From: Triatoma infestans
Lineage: Eukaryota > Arthropoda > Insecta > Hemiptera > Reduviidae
Assembly (NCBI GenBank): GCA_011037195.1
Contig: JAAEAF010000672.1
Coordinates: 124,001 to 188,000 of the forward strand
Length of the DNA: 64,000 nt
Reading direction: 5' to 3'
In this document: piece after piece, positions 10,583 through 23,189 of the stretch
Layout: each line of letters begins with the position of its first letter
How positions within the stretch are numbered: position 1 is the stretch's first letter
The notes under the pieces: model-generated
The model's input: the letters and a program-made list of their open reading frames with translations, nothing else
What the model was told of the DNA's origin: nothing
Database searches by the model: none
Position numbers and translations under genes: made by a program

Positions 10583-11283
10583 TGTAATCTCTAGTACGAG
10601 GTAGGCGGGGAAAGGACGGGCAACTAATACGGCAAAATACAAAATTTATTACTATCTACTACAATACAAATAATCATTCAAAAATATTTAAATGAAAATA
10701 AACATAACTATACTGACTTGTAACTAAAAGTATAAACAATAAATTTCAAGCTAACTCTAGCGACTGACACACATACACACATTCACTCTACGCTACTGCT
10801 ATTACAAATGCTTAGTTCGCTTACTTTACTCTAGTCCTAGTTTCTACTATCTATTTACATACATAGGCTTAATTGCCAGCAAATAAACAATTACTTTTTA
10901 ACTAATGAAAACCACTCATAAAAATCTCGTACTATAAGTTCATCTGTTCGTGTTAACGAGCTCTCTTTTCTGACTTCCGCAGGTTTGAAAGAAAGGGCTC
11001 CTTCGTCCGGGCGCCCCACTTCGCTCTGTCTCAGTCACTCTCTCACTCTCGGCTTCACCAACACTTAACTCACCGGTCTCGGGAATACTCTGGGAGCGCC
11101 TCTAAATTGTCTCGTTCTTATAAGTGACGTCACTTCTGGCTGCAGTTTCTGAACAGCGTAATACAGTAGCACACTGCTTGCCGGTCTAGGCCTTACTACT
11201 TTGCTAGGCGTACGTATGTCGCCTTTCCCCCACCACCAGTCAGTTACTTCAATTCTCTTACTGTGTACTATGTATCCATTACA
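10583..11283 (-). repeat. 5' LTR of the gypsy element (701 bp)
   Basis: Starts TGTAATCTCTAGTACGAGG and ends TATCCATTACA. It is the partner of 4910-5627. It is followed by the target duplication TAATGT and the continuation of family X. Confidence 0.94.
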
Positions 11284-11815
11284 TAATGTTAATTAGAATT
11301 AAATATGTTGTTGAAATTCCGAGTTTGAAAAAAATCGGATAACCGGAAGTGCGTTTGTTTTAACAGTTTACTAAAAAATTTTTTTCACTTTTTCCCGATT
11401 TTCTCAAAAATGGCTCGGCCGATATTCTTGAAACTTCATATATAGTTTATATATGTTTATATATGCATGTTTAGTTTAAACATGCAATGTCTACATCTTT
11501 TATTAAAAACATTTCTCTAGAAAAATTCATTTAATGGTACTTTTAGGGGAGGGGGGTTACGTTTCCTCTAAAGTGGTGTCATAGTTGATTATATAATTCT
11601 ATTATTCAACAAAATTAGAAATAAATAGATGGCCATTAATTCCAAGTTTTAAGAAAATTAGTTAACCGGAAGTGCGCATTTACTGAAAAGTTTTGTCAGT
11701 TTTTGACGAATTTCGTTATATTTGGTATACAAACTATATTATTTGTCAATTATAATTTTGAGAGCAGGAGTAAGAGAAAGTTGTGTGAGTGTTTCACACC
11801 AGATTTTTTTTTTCA
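11284..11815 (-). repeat. Family X repeat, distal half
   Basis: Continues the sequence broken off at 4909. It contains two ACCGGAAGTGCG boxes (about 11345 and 11660), about 300 bp apart, and ends with GGAGTAAGAGAAAGTTGTG and GTGTTTCACACCAGA. The same ending occurs, reversed, at 23218-23265 and again at 54770-54815. Confidence 0.85.
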
Positions 11816-11829
11816 TAATTTGGAGAAAC

Positions 11830-12800
11830 TTTTCTGATTTTGTTTGTGGCCCTTTTCACGGTAGTAGTAGAGGCATTTTGCCTGTTGGGGTTAGTTATTT
11901 TATTTATTAGTGGAAATTCTTTTAAGTCATCAAGCGTATGTAAATCTTTACCAGCTGAAAAAGAATTATTATTTTCAAAAAAATTCCTAGCCCCATGTAA
12001 TTTTCAGCCATTATCTGTTTAATAGATTTTTCTCTTTTAAAGCGAGGGCACAAATCGCGATTTGAAGCTGAGTGACTAGCACTTCCACAATTTACACATT
12101 TAGTGTCTGTACTATTGCATTCATTAGCTTCGTGTTTTTCCCCACATTTTTCACACCTGATACTTCATTTACACCTATCTTGAAAATGTCCATGCCTCAG
12201 ACATTTTTTGCATTGAATAACCCTTTGAATATAATACTTCACATCTTACATAATGTATATATATACATATTGAGGTATATGCTGGCCTCTTACTGTAATT
12301 AACACAGACTGAGTCGGTATAAAGTTAATTTCATTTACCCTGTCTGTTATTCTTCGCATTAATCGTCTTAACTCCAAAATTTCGTATTTATGACCCAAAG
12401 AACCTGTAATAATCTCTTCGATTTCATCATCACTTAACTCAGTATCTATCCCTCTTATTACAGATCTCCTTTGTAATAAGTATCTTGGGATATATGCATT
12501 AAAACCTCTATCTTTTAAAACAACAGATTCAATAAGTTTATTTGCAGAAACCCCATTTTCATCTTAATTCTTATTTAACAATTTCCCAACAGACATCGGA
12601 TGAATTCTGGAAATGCCCTTTTTATCTTTATTAATCTCTATTATCACATAAAATGGCCCCAAATCCTCATATCGTATACCATAGGAACATTTAATGCACT
12701 TAATTGCTCATTTTTGCCAGTATTTTCCCTCTGTTCAAAACCTTTACCTATTCCCTTTGCCACCCCATTTGTCCCCTACTATTATCGGTCATATTAACTT
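11830..12800 (-). pseudogene. LINE ORF1 (gag-like) fragment of I-like clade
   Basis: On the minus strand, broken frames give ORF1 of a non-LTR element. They include GPFYVIIEINKDKKGISRIH (about 12650-12590), DDEIEEIITGSLGHKYEI, RRITDRVNEINFIPTQSVLI, then CCHC-knuckle remnants and CVNCGSASHS near 12095-12060. There are several frameshifts and stops. It is homologous to ORF1 of the plus-strand LINE that follows, but in opposite orientation, so it is a separate insertion. Confidence 0.75.
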
Positions 12801-13559
12801 AAAATTTTAATAAGAATTCTGTGCTAAAAATAATAATAATAAAACTCAAATTAATAGTACCTGCAAGGAATACTTACTGTTAAAATAATAAAGGGAAAGT
12901 ATGAAAAATAAAATAGGAATTTAAAGAAAAAATAAATCGTTAGACAAATAAATAGAACAAAAATAACGTGGAAAAAAAAGAGAAAAATCCTGGAAAAAAT
13001 AAAATAGCTTACTTTCCTGAAAATTAAAAAGAAAAGAAAATTTAAAAAGTAAAGTACACAGTGAACATCGTGTTTTTCTGCAACGTACTTTGCTCTTCGC
13101 TGCAACATACAGCATATCTGTTCACCTGTATCACAGGGAGTAGTCTTATTTTATTATTCTATTTTAATTTTCTTTATCTCAACATTAATTTTACTTTTCC
13201 ATTTTCTATTTTCTATTTTTGCTTTTATTTTATTAATATCTCTATTAGTCTTTTAATTAAGAATAATAGAAATAGATGAAGCAGCATTGTTTCCTGATCC
13301 AAAACTCCCCGGACATTCCCCAAAATATTTTTAAACTTAAAACAAAATGGTGCCAAAAATTTGTGGTTATGTCTTTGACCCCAAATGATTCAAATAACAC
13401 ATTTAATAGTTTCAGCCCTTTCAAAATTTGCAATTTGTGAAAAGTTATGCCCCGAATACTTTGATAAAATTCTTAAGAAATGGCACAGTATTACTAACTG
13501 TTAACTCTGAAAAAGACTTTTACATCCTACAATATATTAAAACATGAAAATATCGCCCT
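12801..13559. other. AT-rich spacer
   Basis: Very AT-rich sequence with A- and T-runs. No conserved protein or RNA is seen. The open frames here are low-complexity F/L/I or K/N runs. The right end may belong to the 5' region of the LINE at 13560. Confidence 0.5.
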
Positions 13560-16500
13560 AACATTTAGTTTACATAAATCCCTAAATTTTTCAAGAGGGG
13601 TGATATACGTAAACGAATTAATCAACTGTAGTGAATCCGAAATGGAAAGTGAACTAGTAACTCAGGGTGTCACTAAGATACGAAGAATAATGAGAACTGT
13701 AAACGGAAGTAAGGTCCCTACACCTCTACTCGTTTTAACTTTTGTAAAACCGACAATACCAGAAAGACTAAACTTTGATTTTATGTCTGTTAGGGTCAGG
13801 GGCCTTATGAACCCAACCCTCTGTTATGTTTTTCCTGCTATCGATATCGACAGACTAGAAAATACTATCAAATAAATAATTGTGGGAAGTGTGGCGAGAA
13901 TTCTCACGAGTCGAATAACTGTGAAAACTCTCCGAGATGTATCAACTGTTCTGATGCCCATCCAGCATATGATCGCAAGTGTCCTACATATATCCATGAA
14001 AAGAAATTAGAGAAAATTCAATCACAAGAAAAAGTTTCATATAGACAAGCTGAACTCACACTGAGACGGCAAGATTTGGCCATAGCTAGTGCCACATACT
14101 TCCAGGGTGCTATGAACATCCCTTCCACAAGTATTCTATTCCAACACCCTCAGTCTCTTCTGCTATGCCCACCACCTCTGTTCCCGTAACAAATACAAAC
14201 AACACCGAAATTTTAGTCGAACAAAGAAATAAACTTACTAATATAATTGAACTTCTTACCAATAGAATAAACACATTAGAAACAATCTTAAAAACAAATG
14301 AAACAAAAGAAACTCCATTAATCATCAGTCTTCCTACTCAACCCCAAGTAAACACTGTTAAAACTTTATTGGAAAGTAAAACTAACACACAAAATGCAAA
14401 AATTAATGTAGCTAAAATTACTACAAATAAATTAGCTCAACAAATAAACCTAAAAAGAGATAGACCAATATCCCAATGTTCGTCACTTAGTGAAGCTCCC
14501 CCCCCCCCTCTTCGAGCAACCAAATAAGTCTTCAAATTTAAACCTAAACCTGCGCGTCCTAAAAAACAAACAAAAACAGGTGCTGCAACTTAATCGTGCA
14601 CCTCTGACTCTATATCTATTACTGTTATATAGATATTAATGAACGTACCTATGAAAATAAATTTCTCCTTATGGCCTTTATAATAAACAATACATTAATA
14701 ACTAAATTAATCAAATCTAAAATGACCATCTGTCAGTGGAATGTAAATGACTTAATTGTAGGCGAGCAGACCTTAATTGTTTACTATATAATCTAAAATG
14801 TACAATTATGTTCATACAAGAGACCCATCTTAAAGCTACTGATAATTTTGCAATGTCAGGATATAAGATAAGACGAAAGACTATTTGGAGGGGCAAATAG
14901 CATGTGGGGCCGTATGCATCCTAATAAGGAATGACATCCCATTCATAGATACAAGTAATAGCTGTTAGAATTCTCTCCAGCTTACACCGTCACCATCTGC
15001 TCAATTTATTTCCAACTGATAGAGATATCTCTGCCGAACAGTTAAATCACTTATATGAACAATTACCTTCTCCGGTACTCATATTAGCTGATTACAAGGC
15101 ACACCACTTTCTGTGGGGTGGGAACCACACAGATACCCGCGGGGAAGAAATTGAGCATTTCGTTGATATGAATGACTTAAATATACTAAACAATCATACT
15201 CCGACTCATATTTGTATTAGCTCTGGTACATTCCCCTGTTTAGACTTGAGTATCTGTACCCCTCACTACAGGCAGGATTATCTTGGCGCACTTTTATGTT
15301 AGTTTCGGTAGCGACCATTTCCCCATCATAATAGAAAGCCTTTATAGAACCCCAGTATCTGCTCGGGCTAGCCAATGGCAAATAAAGAAAGCTGAGTGGC
15401 CCCACTACCAAGAGCTAGCGCAACTAACAGGTCTAAATATAAATCAACCAAATATAGATTTATTAATAGATGAGCTAAATCAACAACAGTTACAAGCCGC
15501 AAGCTCGACTATACCTCGTAGCTCACCTCGTCCTTACCGCACCCCTCCTGTCTCTTGGTGGACATCGAAGTGCGAAGAAGCTGTTAAAAAGAGAAAACAA
15601 GCACTAAGGAAGTTTTTGAACATACCGTCATCTCAAACTCTACAACAATAGCCGCCAAAACACATGCTCGTTATGTCATTAAAAACAGTAAAAAACAATC
15701 TTGGCAAAACTTTCTTTCCAACATATCTTGTAATGCAACTACCAATGTCTTTTGGAACGCAATCAGGAAAATAAAAGGATATAAAACTTCTCACACCCCA
15801 ACTGCTGCCATTGAAAACAACACCTACATCATCGATCCAAATGAAATAGCCGATAAATTAAGACAACACTTCTTTAATATATCCGCTACCTGTAATTATC
15901 CCAATGAATTTCAAATAATTAAAACACAAATTGAATCTCAACCTTTTACTGTTACTACAGACCCTTCAAATCCTTTAAATCTACCCTTCACTGATACCGA
16001 GTTTCAAATTGCCTTAAATACACGAAAGATACATCTCCTGGTCCTGACCAAATATGTATCGGGTTGATTAAACATCTATCCCCAAACAATAAAACCGATA
16101 TTTTGAACATACTAAATAGAATATTTCTATTTGGTCTATATCCACAGCGCTGGAACACAGCAATAGTAATCCCAATTCAAAAAAAATAAACCCCCACAAA
16201 AACCAACTAGTTACCGCCCTATCTTCCTCACCTGTTCCATGTGCAAATTACTCGAAAAAATGATAGCCAATAGATTAAATTGGTACCTCGAATCCAGAGG
16301 TCTGACCCCACCATGGCAGAGTGGCTTCAGAAAGGGCAAAAGTGCTAGGGACAATCTAGTCTTTCTAGAATCTTCTATCTTAGATGCATTTGAAAATAAA
16401 GAAAAAGTTATAACTATATTTCTAGATATTGAAAATGCTTTTGACAGAGCCTGGAAACGCCTTATTCTCGACACTCTCAAAACCTATGGCATAGAAGGTG

Positions 16501-18408
16501 CTGTACTTAATTTCATTAATAATTTTCTAACTAATAGAACGTTTAGAGTAAAAAACGGTAACACTCTATCTGACACTTACGAACAACAGAACGGTGTACC
16601 ATAGGGATGCGTCCTCAGCGCACTTCTTTTTTGCATAAGCATAAATAAAGTACTGGACTTGATGAGCTGCCTGTACGCGGCCAATTGTAAGCAGACGATC
16701 TGGTAATTTTCTGCAGAAGTAAAGATATAGCCTTCGCTATAGAGAAAGTCCAATTATCACTAAACAAAATTGTAAAATGGTTAACTAACCATGGATTCAA
16801 GGTTTCTACTTCCAAAACTGTGGCAGTTATATTTAGCAAAAGAAAGACTACTGGGCCAATAAACTTAACAATATATAATAAACAAATAAAAGTCGCCGAT
16901 AAAGCCCGGCACTTAGGTCTAACTTTCGACCGAACCCTAACTTGGATCAGCCACATAAAGAACTCAGCCTCTTGTTTGCGTTCTCTCAATCTTATTAGAG
17001 CCGTCACTAATACCGCATGGGGAGCTGACAGAAAAAGCATGTTAAAACTATTTCACACATTAATTAGGTCAAAATCAGACTACGGTAGCAATGCTTATGG
17101 CTCAGCAACTGAAATTAATCTCAAAATCATCAACACTGTTTACAACACTGCTTTGAGAATAGCTACGGGCGCGTTTTGTTCTTGTCTAATTAATAGCTTA
17201 CATGCAGATTCTGATGAGCTATCGTTAGACCTTCGCAGAAAACAATTAGATCTCACTTATTATATCAAAATACTTATTATACCAATCACCCACTAAAAGA
17301 ATTATTCCTACAAACTATACCTCATTCCAATACCAATACAATAAGAAGATACTCATTTCCAAAGCGCGTATCAGTGCTTCTGCTCGAGGAAGAAATCGAC
17401 CCTCAAAATATCTCCGTCACCAATATATCCCTAGTTTGTCCTTGGTCTCTCCCAAACGCCAAAATCTGTTTATCCCTAACGAAATTCCTCAAAAACCGTA
17501 CCCCTCCATGTATTTATAAGAATGAATTCTCAGCTACCAAAGCAAATTCACTAATGCTAATTTTATTTACACTGACGGCTCTAAGTGTGATTCTGTAGTC
17601 TGTGATCACCGGAATACATGTTTTCCCTTTCCTCAACCTGTAGCAATTATACCGCAGAAATGGTTGCTATATATAAGGGTTTGAATATCATAGCCCCTAC
17701 TGGAAACACTTTAATTATGTGTACGGACTCGCTTTCCGCACTGCTGAGTCTAAGGAATATCTTTACCAACGACGCGCTTATACAGAATACTCTGCTTACC
17801 CTTAAATCATTATCCCGCAATAGGATTACGGTTCGATTCATTTGGATACCAGGGCACTGTGGCATAGCCGGTAATGAGGAGGCCGACAATGCAGCCAGAA
17901 AAGCAACTACAGAAAGTACCCGTATCGAGAAGTCCCTGCGCAGCATTACATCACTCTTGCCAAAAGAAAAATAAAAGAGAAATGGAGGCAGAGATGGTGT
18001 GCCATCTCTGATAATAAACTAAGGGAAATAAAGAGTGATGTGATCATGTGGAACTCCTCTTTTCGACCTAACCGTCGAGAAGAGGTAGTATTGACTCGCC
18101 TCCGAATCGGACACACCAGACTGACTCACGGATACCTGATGACACGTGGACCCCCTCCAACTTGTCAATGTTGCGGAGTCACCCTCACGATCAAACACAT
18201 TTTTGTTGGTTGTTTCGCTTATGACACACTTAGAACCACATACGGACTACCGATAACATTACTGAACTACTACACGATCACTCTGACTACATAGACAAAG
18301 TAATCGACTTTCTCAATACAACTAATTTATACAACCTAATATAACCGAACACCCCACATAGTCTAGGCGAGTATGATCCAAGTGATTGACGCCTTAAAAA
18401 AAAAAAAA
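13560..18408 (+). mobile_element. I-like LINE with ORF1, endonuclease, RT and RNase H, near full length
   Basis: ORF1 (13600-14527, frameshifted near 13830 and 14165) has zinc knuckles CGKCGENSHESNNC and CINCSDAHPAYDRKC. ORF2 starts about 14721 (TICQWNVND, the endonuclease entry) and shows SFGSDHFPIII (about 15300-15335) at the end of the endonuclease. RT follows with MCKLLEKMIANRLNWYLE, QSGFRKGKSARDNL, ITIFLDIENAFDRAW and a broken ADDLVIF near 16695. RNase H comes next: IMCTDSLSALLS and FIWIPGHCGIAGNEEADNAA (17715-17900). A C-terminal CQCCG...H segment (about 18165-18220) and a 13-base poly(A) at 18396-18408 mark the 3' end. APE-type endonuclease plus RNase H plus CCHC ORF1 fits the I group. 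Many stops and frameshifts: inactive. Confidence 0.9.
17618..17974 (+). pseudogene. RNase H domain of the I-like LINE
   Basis: The longest intact stretch of this LINE. The catalytic pattern is visible: Glu in YTAEMVAIYKGL, Asp in MCTDSLSALLSL, and the His/Asp end IPGHCGIAGNEEADNAARKA. The first Asp (FTDGSKCDS) is just upstream, near 17570, in another frame. RNase H in these LINEs removes the RNA strand during target-primed reverse transcription. Confidence 0.85.
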
Positions 18409-18714
18409 ATTAAATGAAGAATAATGATAGAAGTAACAATCCTGTAGTTGTACATTGGCAGTGACCTTTGATCCGCACTCTACGGTTGTTATTTACAGAT
18501 TTAGTTGTGGAAGGTTATAGCTCTACATTATAACTTTTCCATTACATTTATACCAGCTCATGGAGTTTAATAAATCAGTTGGATTACGATAATTCTGCGT
18601 GCTACTTATTAATTCTGTGATTTGTACATGATTCAATTAAAAACCTTGTATCTTTTTAGCTGATGACTTTTAAGAGAAATTATTATCTTGCATTTTATCT
18701 GTTGTACCGTGCAT

Positions 18715-18890
18715 ATTCCTGTTATTCCTGACCAGTTTCGGATTTTCATCCATCGTCAGAGTAAATTCAACAAGTTCGTGCAGAGAGTTCACTTCAAGAA
18801 CTTGGTGAATTTGCTCTGACGCTGGATGAAAATCTCAAACCGATCAGGTACAAAAGTAATATGCATGCTACGACGGATAAAATACCAAAT
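18715..18890. repeat. Inverted repeat, hammerhead-like family 3, copy 1
   Basis: Two imperfect arms (TTTCGGATTTTCATCCATCGTCAGAG, and its reversed partner near 18814-18846) flank a short loop around CAAGTTCGTGCAGAGAG. On the minus strand the left arm reads CTGACGA (18759-18753), a GGAT/ATCC hairpin, then GAAACTGGTC (18739-18730). The right arm on the plus strand reads CTGACGC (18816-18822) to CAAACCGATC (18836-18845). The copy ends near GCATGCTACGACGGATAAAAT, shared with the family 3 copies at 46.3 and 46.9 kb. Confidence 0.8.
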
Positions 18891-19018
18891 GTTATCCAGC
18901 ATTGAGACCCATCCACATTATATTATATTTATTTTTATGTTTATAGTAGAAATTATTATATTTAACCAAATGTACAATTATTTAAGCCACCATTATTCAA
19001 ATTAATTTGTTTATGCAG

Positions 19019-20300
19019 GTTGTGTCAGCCAGCAGTAATACAAGTCCTAGTACGGCCGGTAATGCAGCTAGATCTGCTTCGACGGTCACTATAGATTCTT
19101 CTGGTCGAGCCACTCAGACTTCACTTTCTGCCGGTACAATTAAGGCGACCACTTCCACCCAGCAGGCCATACTAACCCAGGTAAGCTACATTTACTTGTT
19201 ACAAGTGCAAGTGGGCAGTACTTACGTGTAGGAGCAAAATGTGTTTTTGTTATGTTAATAAAGAGTGTAGTATCATCATATTTGTGTAGGTTTCTGCAGT
19301 ATTGCAACAACAGGGTCAACCAATTACGGTAAGACATCCGGTTAGAATTCAAGCAACTTCCGCCCCGCTGGTAGCTGTAGCTGTATCGCAAGCTCCAGCC
19401 ACCGTCTTAACACTTCCAACACATGAAAATGTAAGTATCTGTAGAATTTTATTTTATAACATGGATTTTTATTATTATTTAAACAAATCTTGGTATTATA
19501 ATAATTTGACTGATGCAAGTAAATATTTTATTTTGTTAATTAATCTTAAGATCTGATCTGTTATAATCATCTGATTGTGCCGTTAAATAATGACATCGAC
19601 AAAGATCTTGTTGATAGGGTCCTTGCTTTTGAGCCATTTCTCTATTTAGTAGCCGAACTGATTGTAGATGATTTTTATTAAGATGAGAGTGCACTGGTTT
19701 TTCTAACAGCTGTAAGAGAAAAGGTTGCGAAGATCTAGGCAGATTTTCGAATTTGATTTGCTACCGGAAAAATAAGCGGACTTTATCGGCTTTATCGGCC
19801 TTGCTATGTAAGAAAAATGTGTGTTTTAAAGATGGTCCTTTTAGGTTAAGATATTATCTCAGAAGTGAAAAAAATCATCACAGTAATTACAATCTGGATT
19901 TTTTTTCGTTAGATTACTACTTAACTATTTTCAGAGAGCAGTCTCTGAAAATTAAAGCTGTATGTGAAAGTCCATTAACTGAAAATACCTTCTTTAAATA
20001 TTCTTATTTAATCTTTTATTCGTCGAAACGATTTTCTGAAATTTTGTATAAATTCGTTAATCACTCTTTTCCGAAAATGTTTACGAGTTAATTGGGGTTT
20101 TAGGGTTGGTTGTTTTTAGAGGACGTGCTGTCACGAAGTTAGGGATTTCCTCTAAACTGTCCTTTGCACCGCATTATTAGGTTTTCGTAGGTTGTACAAT
20201 TTTCGAGCTTCGGCCGAATTTCACCAATAGAAACTGAGAATTATAAATTAGAGGGTTTCATAGAATTCTTTCTTTTTTGTTTCAGAATCAACAGTTGTAA
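19019..20300 (+). CDS. Orphan exons of an S/T/Q-rich protein (exons 19019-19180, 19290-19430, possibly 20286-20300)
   Basis: Two phase-0 exons with good splice sites. 19019-19180 (54 codons) follows TTTATGCAG and ends at AG|GTAAGC. 19290-19430 (47 codons) follows TTTGTGTAG and ends at AT|GTAAGT. They encode a compositionally biased chain: STVTIDSSGRATQTSLSAGT, QQAILTQ, then VSAVLQQQGQPITVRHPVRI and LVAVAVSQAPATVLTLPTHE. The base composition is much less AT-rich than the surroundings. A third exon after a long pyrimidine tract (TTTGTTTCAG) would add NQQL and a stop at 20300, also phase 0. This looks like the C-terminus of a large regulatory or chromatin protein whose upstream exons lie left of here, perhaps beyond the LINE or outside the window. 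I do not recognise it with certainty. Confidence 0.6.
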
Positions 20301-20904
20301 TGTAATTAGAGGTATTATACCAACGTTTTCTACAAACTAAGCTGTTTTGGTAAAATGTACCATCCATTTCATATTAATTTTTGTGCAGGTCTTCTTGTAT
20401 ATGGGGGATTAACTTTTCTCTTTTTTTTTGAGATATGATAAAACAGCAGAGGTAAAAGCTTCTTGAAAATGTAAATAACATTGCATAAAGTTTATCTAAA
20501 AAAAAAAAAAGAAAAAAAAGTATTTTATATTTTGTGAAATGTTAGATTTAAACTTTCTTTAAGCATTATGTTTATTGACTTTAAAGTAATTTAATTTTTC
20601 TATAAATAGATGAGGAAATAAAAATAAGTTGACATGATCGCCAAAATAGACTGAATTTGTTTTTTCAGATTTTTTTTTTAATTTTATTTAGAATTTAGAA
20701 TTATTTGTTTGACATTTCTAATCTTTATCAGGGCCGTTTTATTCGATTTTATTAAGATTGGTAAATGGAGTGATGATATGACGTCACAGAAATAATTTTT
20801 TAAGAAGTTCTGTCATTTAAATTAAACAAAAATAATTAGATTTTATAGATCCACATTTTTTCTATTTGAAACAAATAAACAAATATATATATTCTAGTTG
20901 CAAA
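19431..20904. other. AT-rich stretch after the orphan exons
   Basis: Apart from the candidate terminal exon at 20286-20300 and a possible AATAAA near 20617, nothing recognisable is seen. The 112-residue open frame at 19753-20091 has no known motif and no splice support. Confidence 0.5.
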
Positions 20905-22280
20905 ACAACAGAGGCCGCCATTTTATTTAGATCTAGAATATAATAGGTTCAAACAAAACAAGAGCAAAAAAACCTATATTATATTATGTAGGTACACGTA
21001 TATAAAAGGCAGGTATATAAAAAATTACAATTTTTATAAATGCACAAAATAAATATACAATTAAAAATAATATTCACTCTTCTAAACATATTAACAAAAC
21101 ATAATAACATAATTGATTCATTAGTATTGAATAACAAGATATTACCTTATTTATTTATCAATTTTTATTTTATATATTATAATTTTGAGTAGATTTAAAG
21201 CCAACGTTAGATTTCATCATTTATTACTAAACAAGTTTTGATAAAATAAACTTTAGATTTCATTTGATTTACATTTACACAATTTAACCAGGGAATCAAG
21301 TTTGTCTAAATAACAATACTTATCAGTAAGAGGAAATTGGACAAGATATTCTGATCTAAGATTATTTAAAAAATTTACATTCAATCAGAAAGTGAACTAT
21401 AGTGTAGGCAGATTATCTGAGCAAAGTTTACAATTAGCTTCAGGATTGAATTTGTAAATGCTACTCTTATTTGAGAAAGTATTTTTGTAAATTCAAACTC
21501 CACATTTAACTTAAGACAAGATTCTTCGTCATGAAAATTACTGATAAGCCTAACATAGCTGTTATATTTACAGTTATAAATTTATTAATATCTAAACTTA
21601 TCAGGTGCGACCTATAAGCTTTAAGTAATCTGTTTTTACTTTTTTTCACTTCGATATAGTTGTTAGATTTCCATAAATCCGTTGCCCCAATTTTTTCCAG
21701 GGGAAATCAGAAGAGAACTACACCAATTAAAAGGCATTTGTGGTGGTAAACTAATTTGTATAATCTATCATAACACAGTCTAGGAATACGGGTGTCACCC
21801 ATCTACCAATGGGCATCACCCATGACCATCCACCAGTTAATCAGACTGACAAATTCCTGAAAATCCAGATGAACCCTACCGTTTCGATTCCAACTAAGGC
21901 GTCAGGAGTTGTTCTGGGCAGCTGCAAAAGATTTAAAAAAGTGAATCTGAACTTTATCAAGTGAGTCGACATAAGGGGCGGACCATACCTCCCCGCAATA
22001 CATTAGGACAATAGCGACCATTGTCAAACAACCTTCCTTTGGCTTCCCAAGAGTCGGACTTACCCTCACACAGAATGTACTTAACCCTAGTTGACGCTGT
22101 CATACCTAATGCCTTCTTGGCATTTTGGCTAATATTAAAGTGTAGTAGTTGTACACCGTTATGTATATACATCTATGTATATCTACACACACATACACAC
22201 ACACACACACACATATATATATTTGCTCTTATTTGTTTGAACCTATTATATTCTAGATCTAAATAAAATCTGCTGTCTCT
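20905..22280 (-). mobile_element. LINE 3' fragment bounded by an inverted repeat pair
   Basis: About 50 bp around TTTATTTAGATCTAGAATAT at 20928-20960 is repeated in reverse complement at 22229-22268. Between them the minus strand shows scattered LINE C-terminal pieces. These are the 71-residue frame at 22172-21957 (MTASTRVKYILCEGKSDSWE, then LRGGMVRPLC), PRLCYDRLYKL near 21790-21755, and a terminal stretch with LDKLDSLVKLCK near 21320-21280. Frames are broken many times. The inverted repeats may be true terminal repeats of a composite or two inverted copies of another element. Confidence 0.55.
22172..22218. repeat. CA/TA microsatellite
   Basis: A run of ACACAC units followed by ATATATAT, inside the inverted-repeat element. 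Confidence 0.85.
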
Positions 22281-23180
22281 GTTGTCTTAGCGACTAGAGT
22301 GTGAAAATGACGTGGTTACATAGTGAGCATGTCTTCAGCAGATGCAAATTTTGTATATTTATTCAATTGAATAAAAAAAGAAATTTTTTATATTATTATT
22401 ATTATTATTATTATTATTTTAATATAAATTTTTGACATAATTAGTACCTGTCTAAAAATAAACGGTCCTGATTTCTTTGTTCGTGCATATCGGTTGCTTA
22501 CTTTGCGTTATGTAATTACGCTATCCCAATTTATTTAGTTACATATTGTCTAATTTCTAATTTCGTTGGGCGTATAATGATATTGTTAACTAGAACAAAA
22601 ATATTTGATAAAGAACGTAGCTTCAGATTCTCGAAGCTAAGGTAATTAACTTCAAATATAAATTATGTAACTATTATTAGCACTTATAACCAATAGTCTT
22701 GTTATTTTATATTTATCCCATAATTAATTAATTATTGTGAGAATTTTAATTGTAAAATTAATAGTATATTAATTAGAACCGATATGTAAAATATTAAATG
22801 TATATATAAATAATTTCGATTTCTAATGTTCCAGTTGTTCACATACATTTCATGTACATATTGTAATTCAAGATATAAAAATCCATTCACTATTTCTTAA
22901 TGTGTAGCTATTATATACATATTAACTGAAAAGTCCATTAAATATTTATTTATTTCATATTCATATGTAAAATATATTACACTAAACAAACATACATAAA
23001 TCGGAGTATTTTGCAGAGTGAGAAACTAATTTAATGCATAAATTCTGTTATCCGTTTGTAATTTTTTGTAAATACATTTTTATAATACATATATCTTTCG
23101 TTATAATATGATTCGTTCACTATATTTGTTGCCCTTTGGTATAACTTATTAAGCTGGCACAGTCTTTTTATTATTGAAAT
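22281..23180. other. AT-rich stretch
   Basis: No gene recognisable. It contains an (ATT)n microsatellite at 22391-22420 and many TATA-like runs. Confidence 0.55.
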
Positions 23181-23189
23181 GTTTGTAAA

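Larger units (their letters stand above)
4910..11283 (-). mobile_element. Ty3/gypsy LTR retrotransposon, internally deleted, minus strand
   Basis: A complete LTR-to-LTR insertion of about 6.4 kb. Both LTRs start TGTAAT and end ATTACA, there is a 6-bp target duplication, and a tRNA-type primer binding site follows the right-hand (5') LTR. Pol order on the minus strand is RT, RNase H, integrase, typical of Ty3/gypsy. Nearly all of gag and the protease are missing between 9745 and 9617, and pol is frameshifted twice, so the copy cannot be autonomous. Its GC content is clearly higher than the flanking DNA. The LTRs differ by scattered substitutions and small indels, so it is fairly but not very recent. 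Confidence 0.95.
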
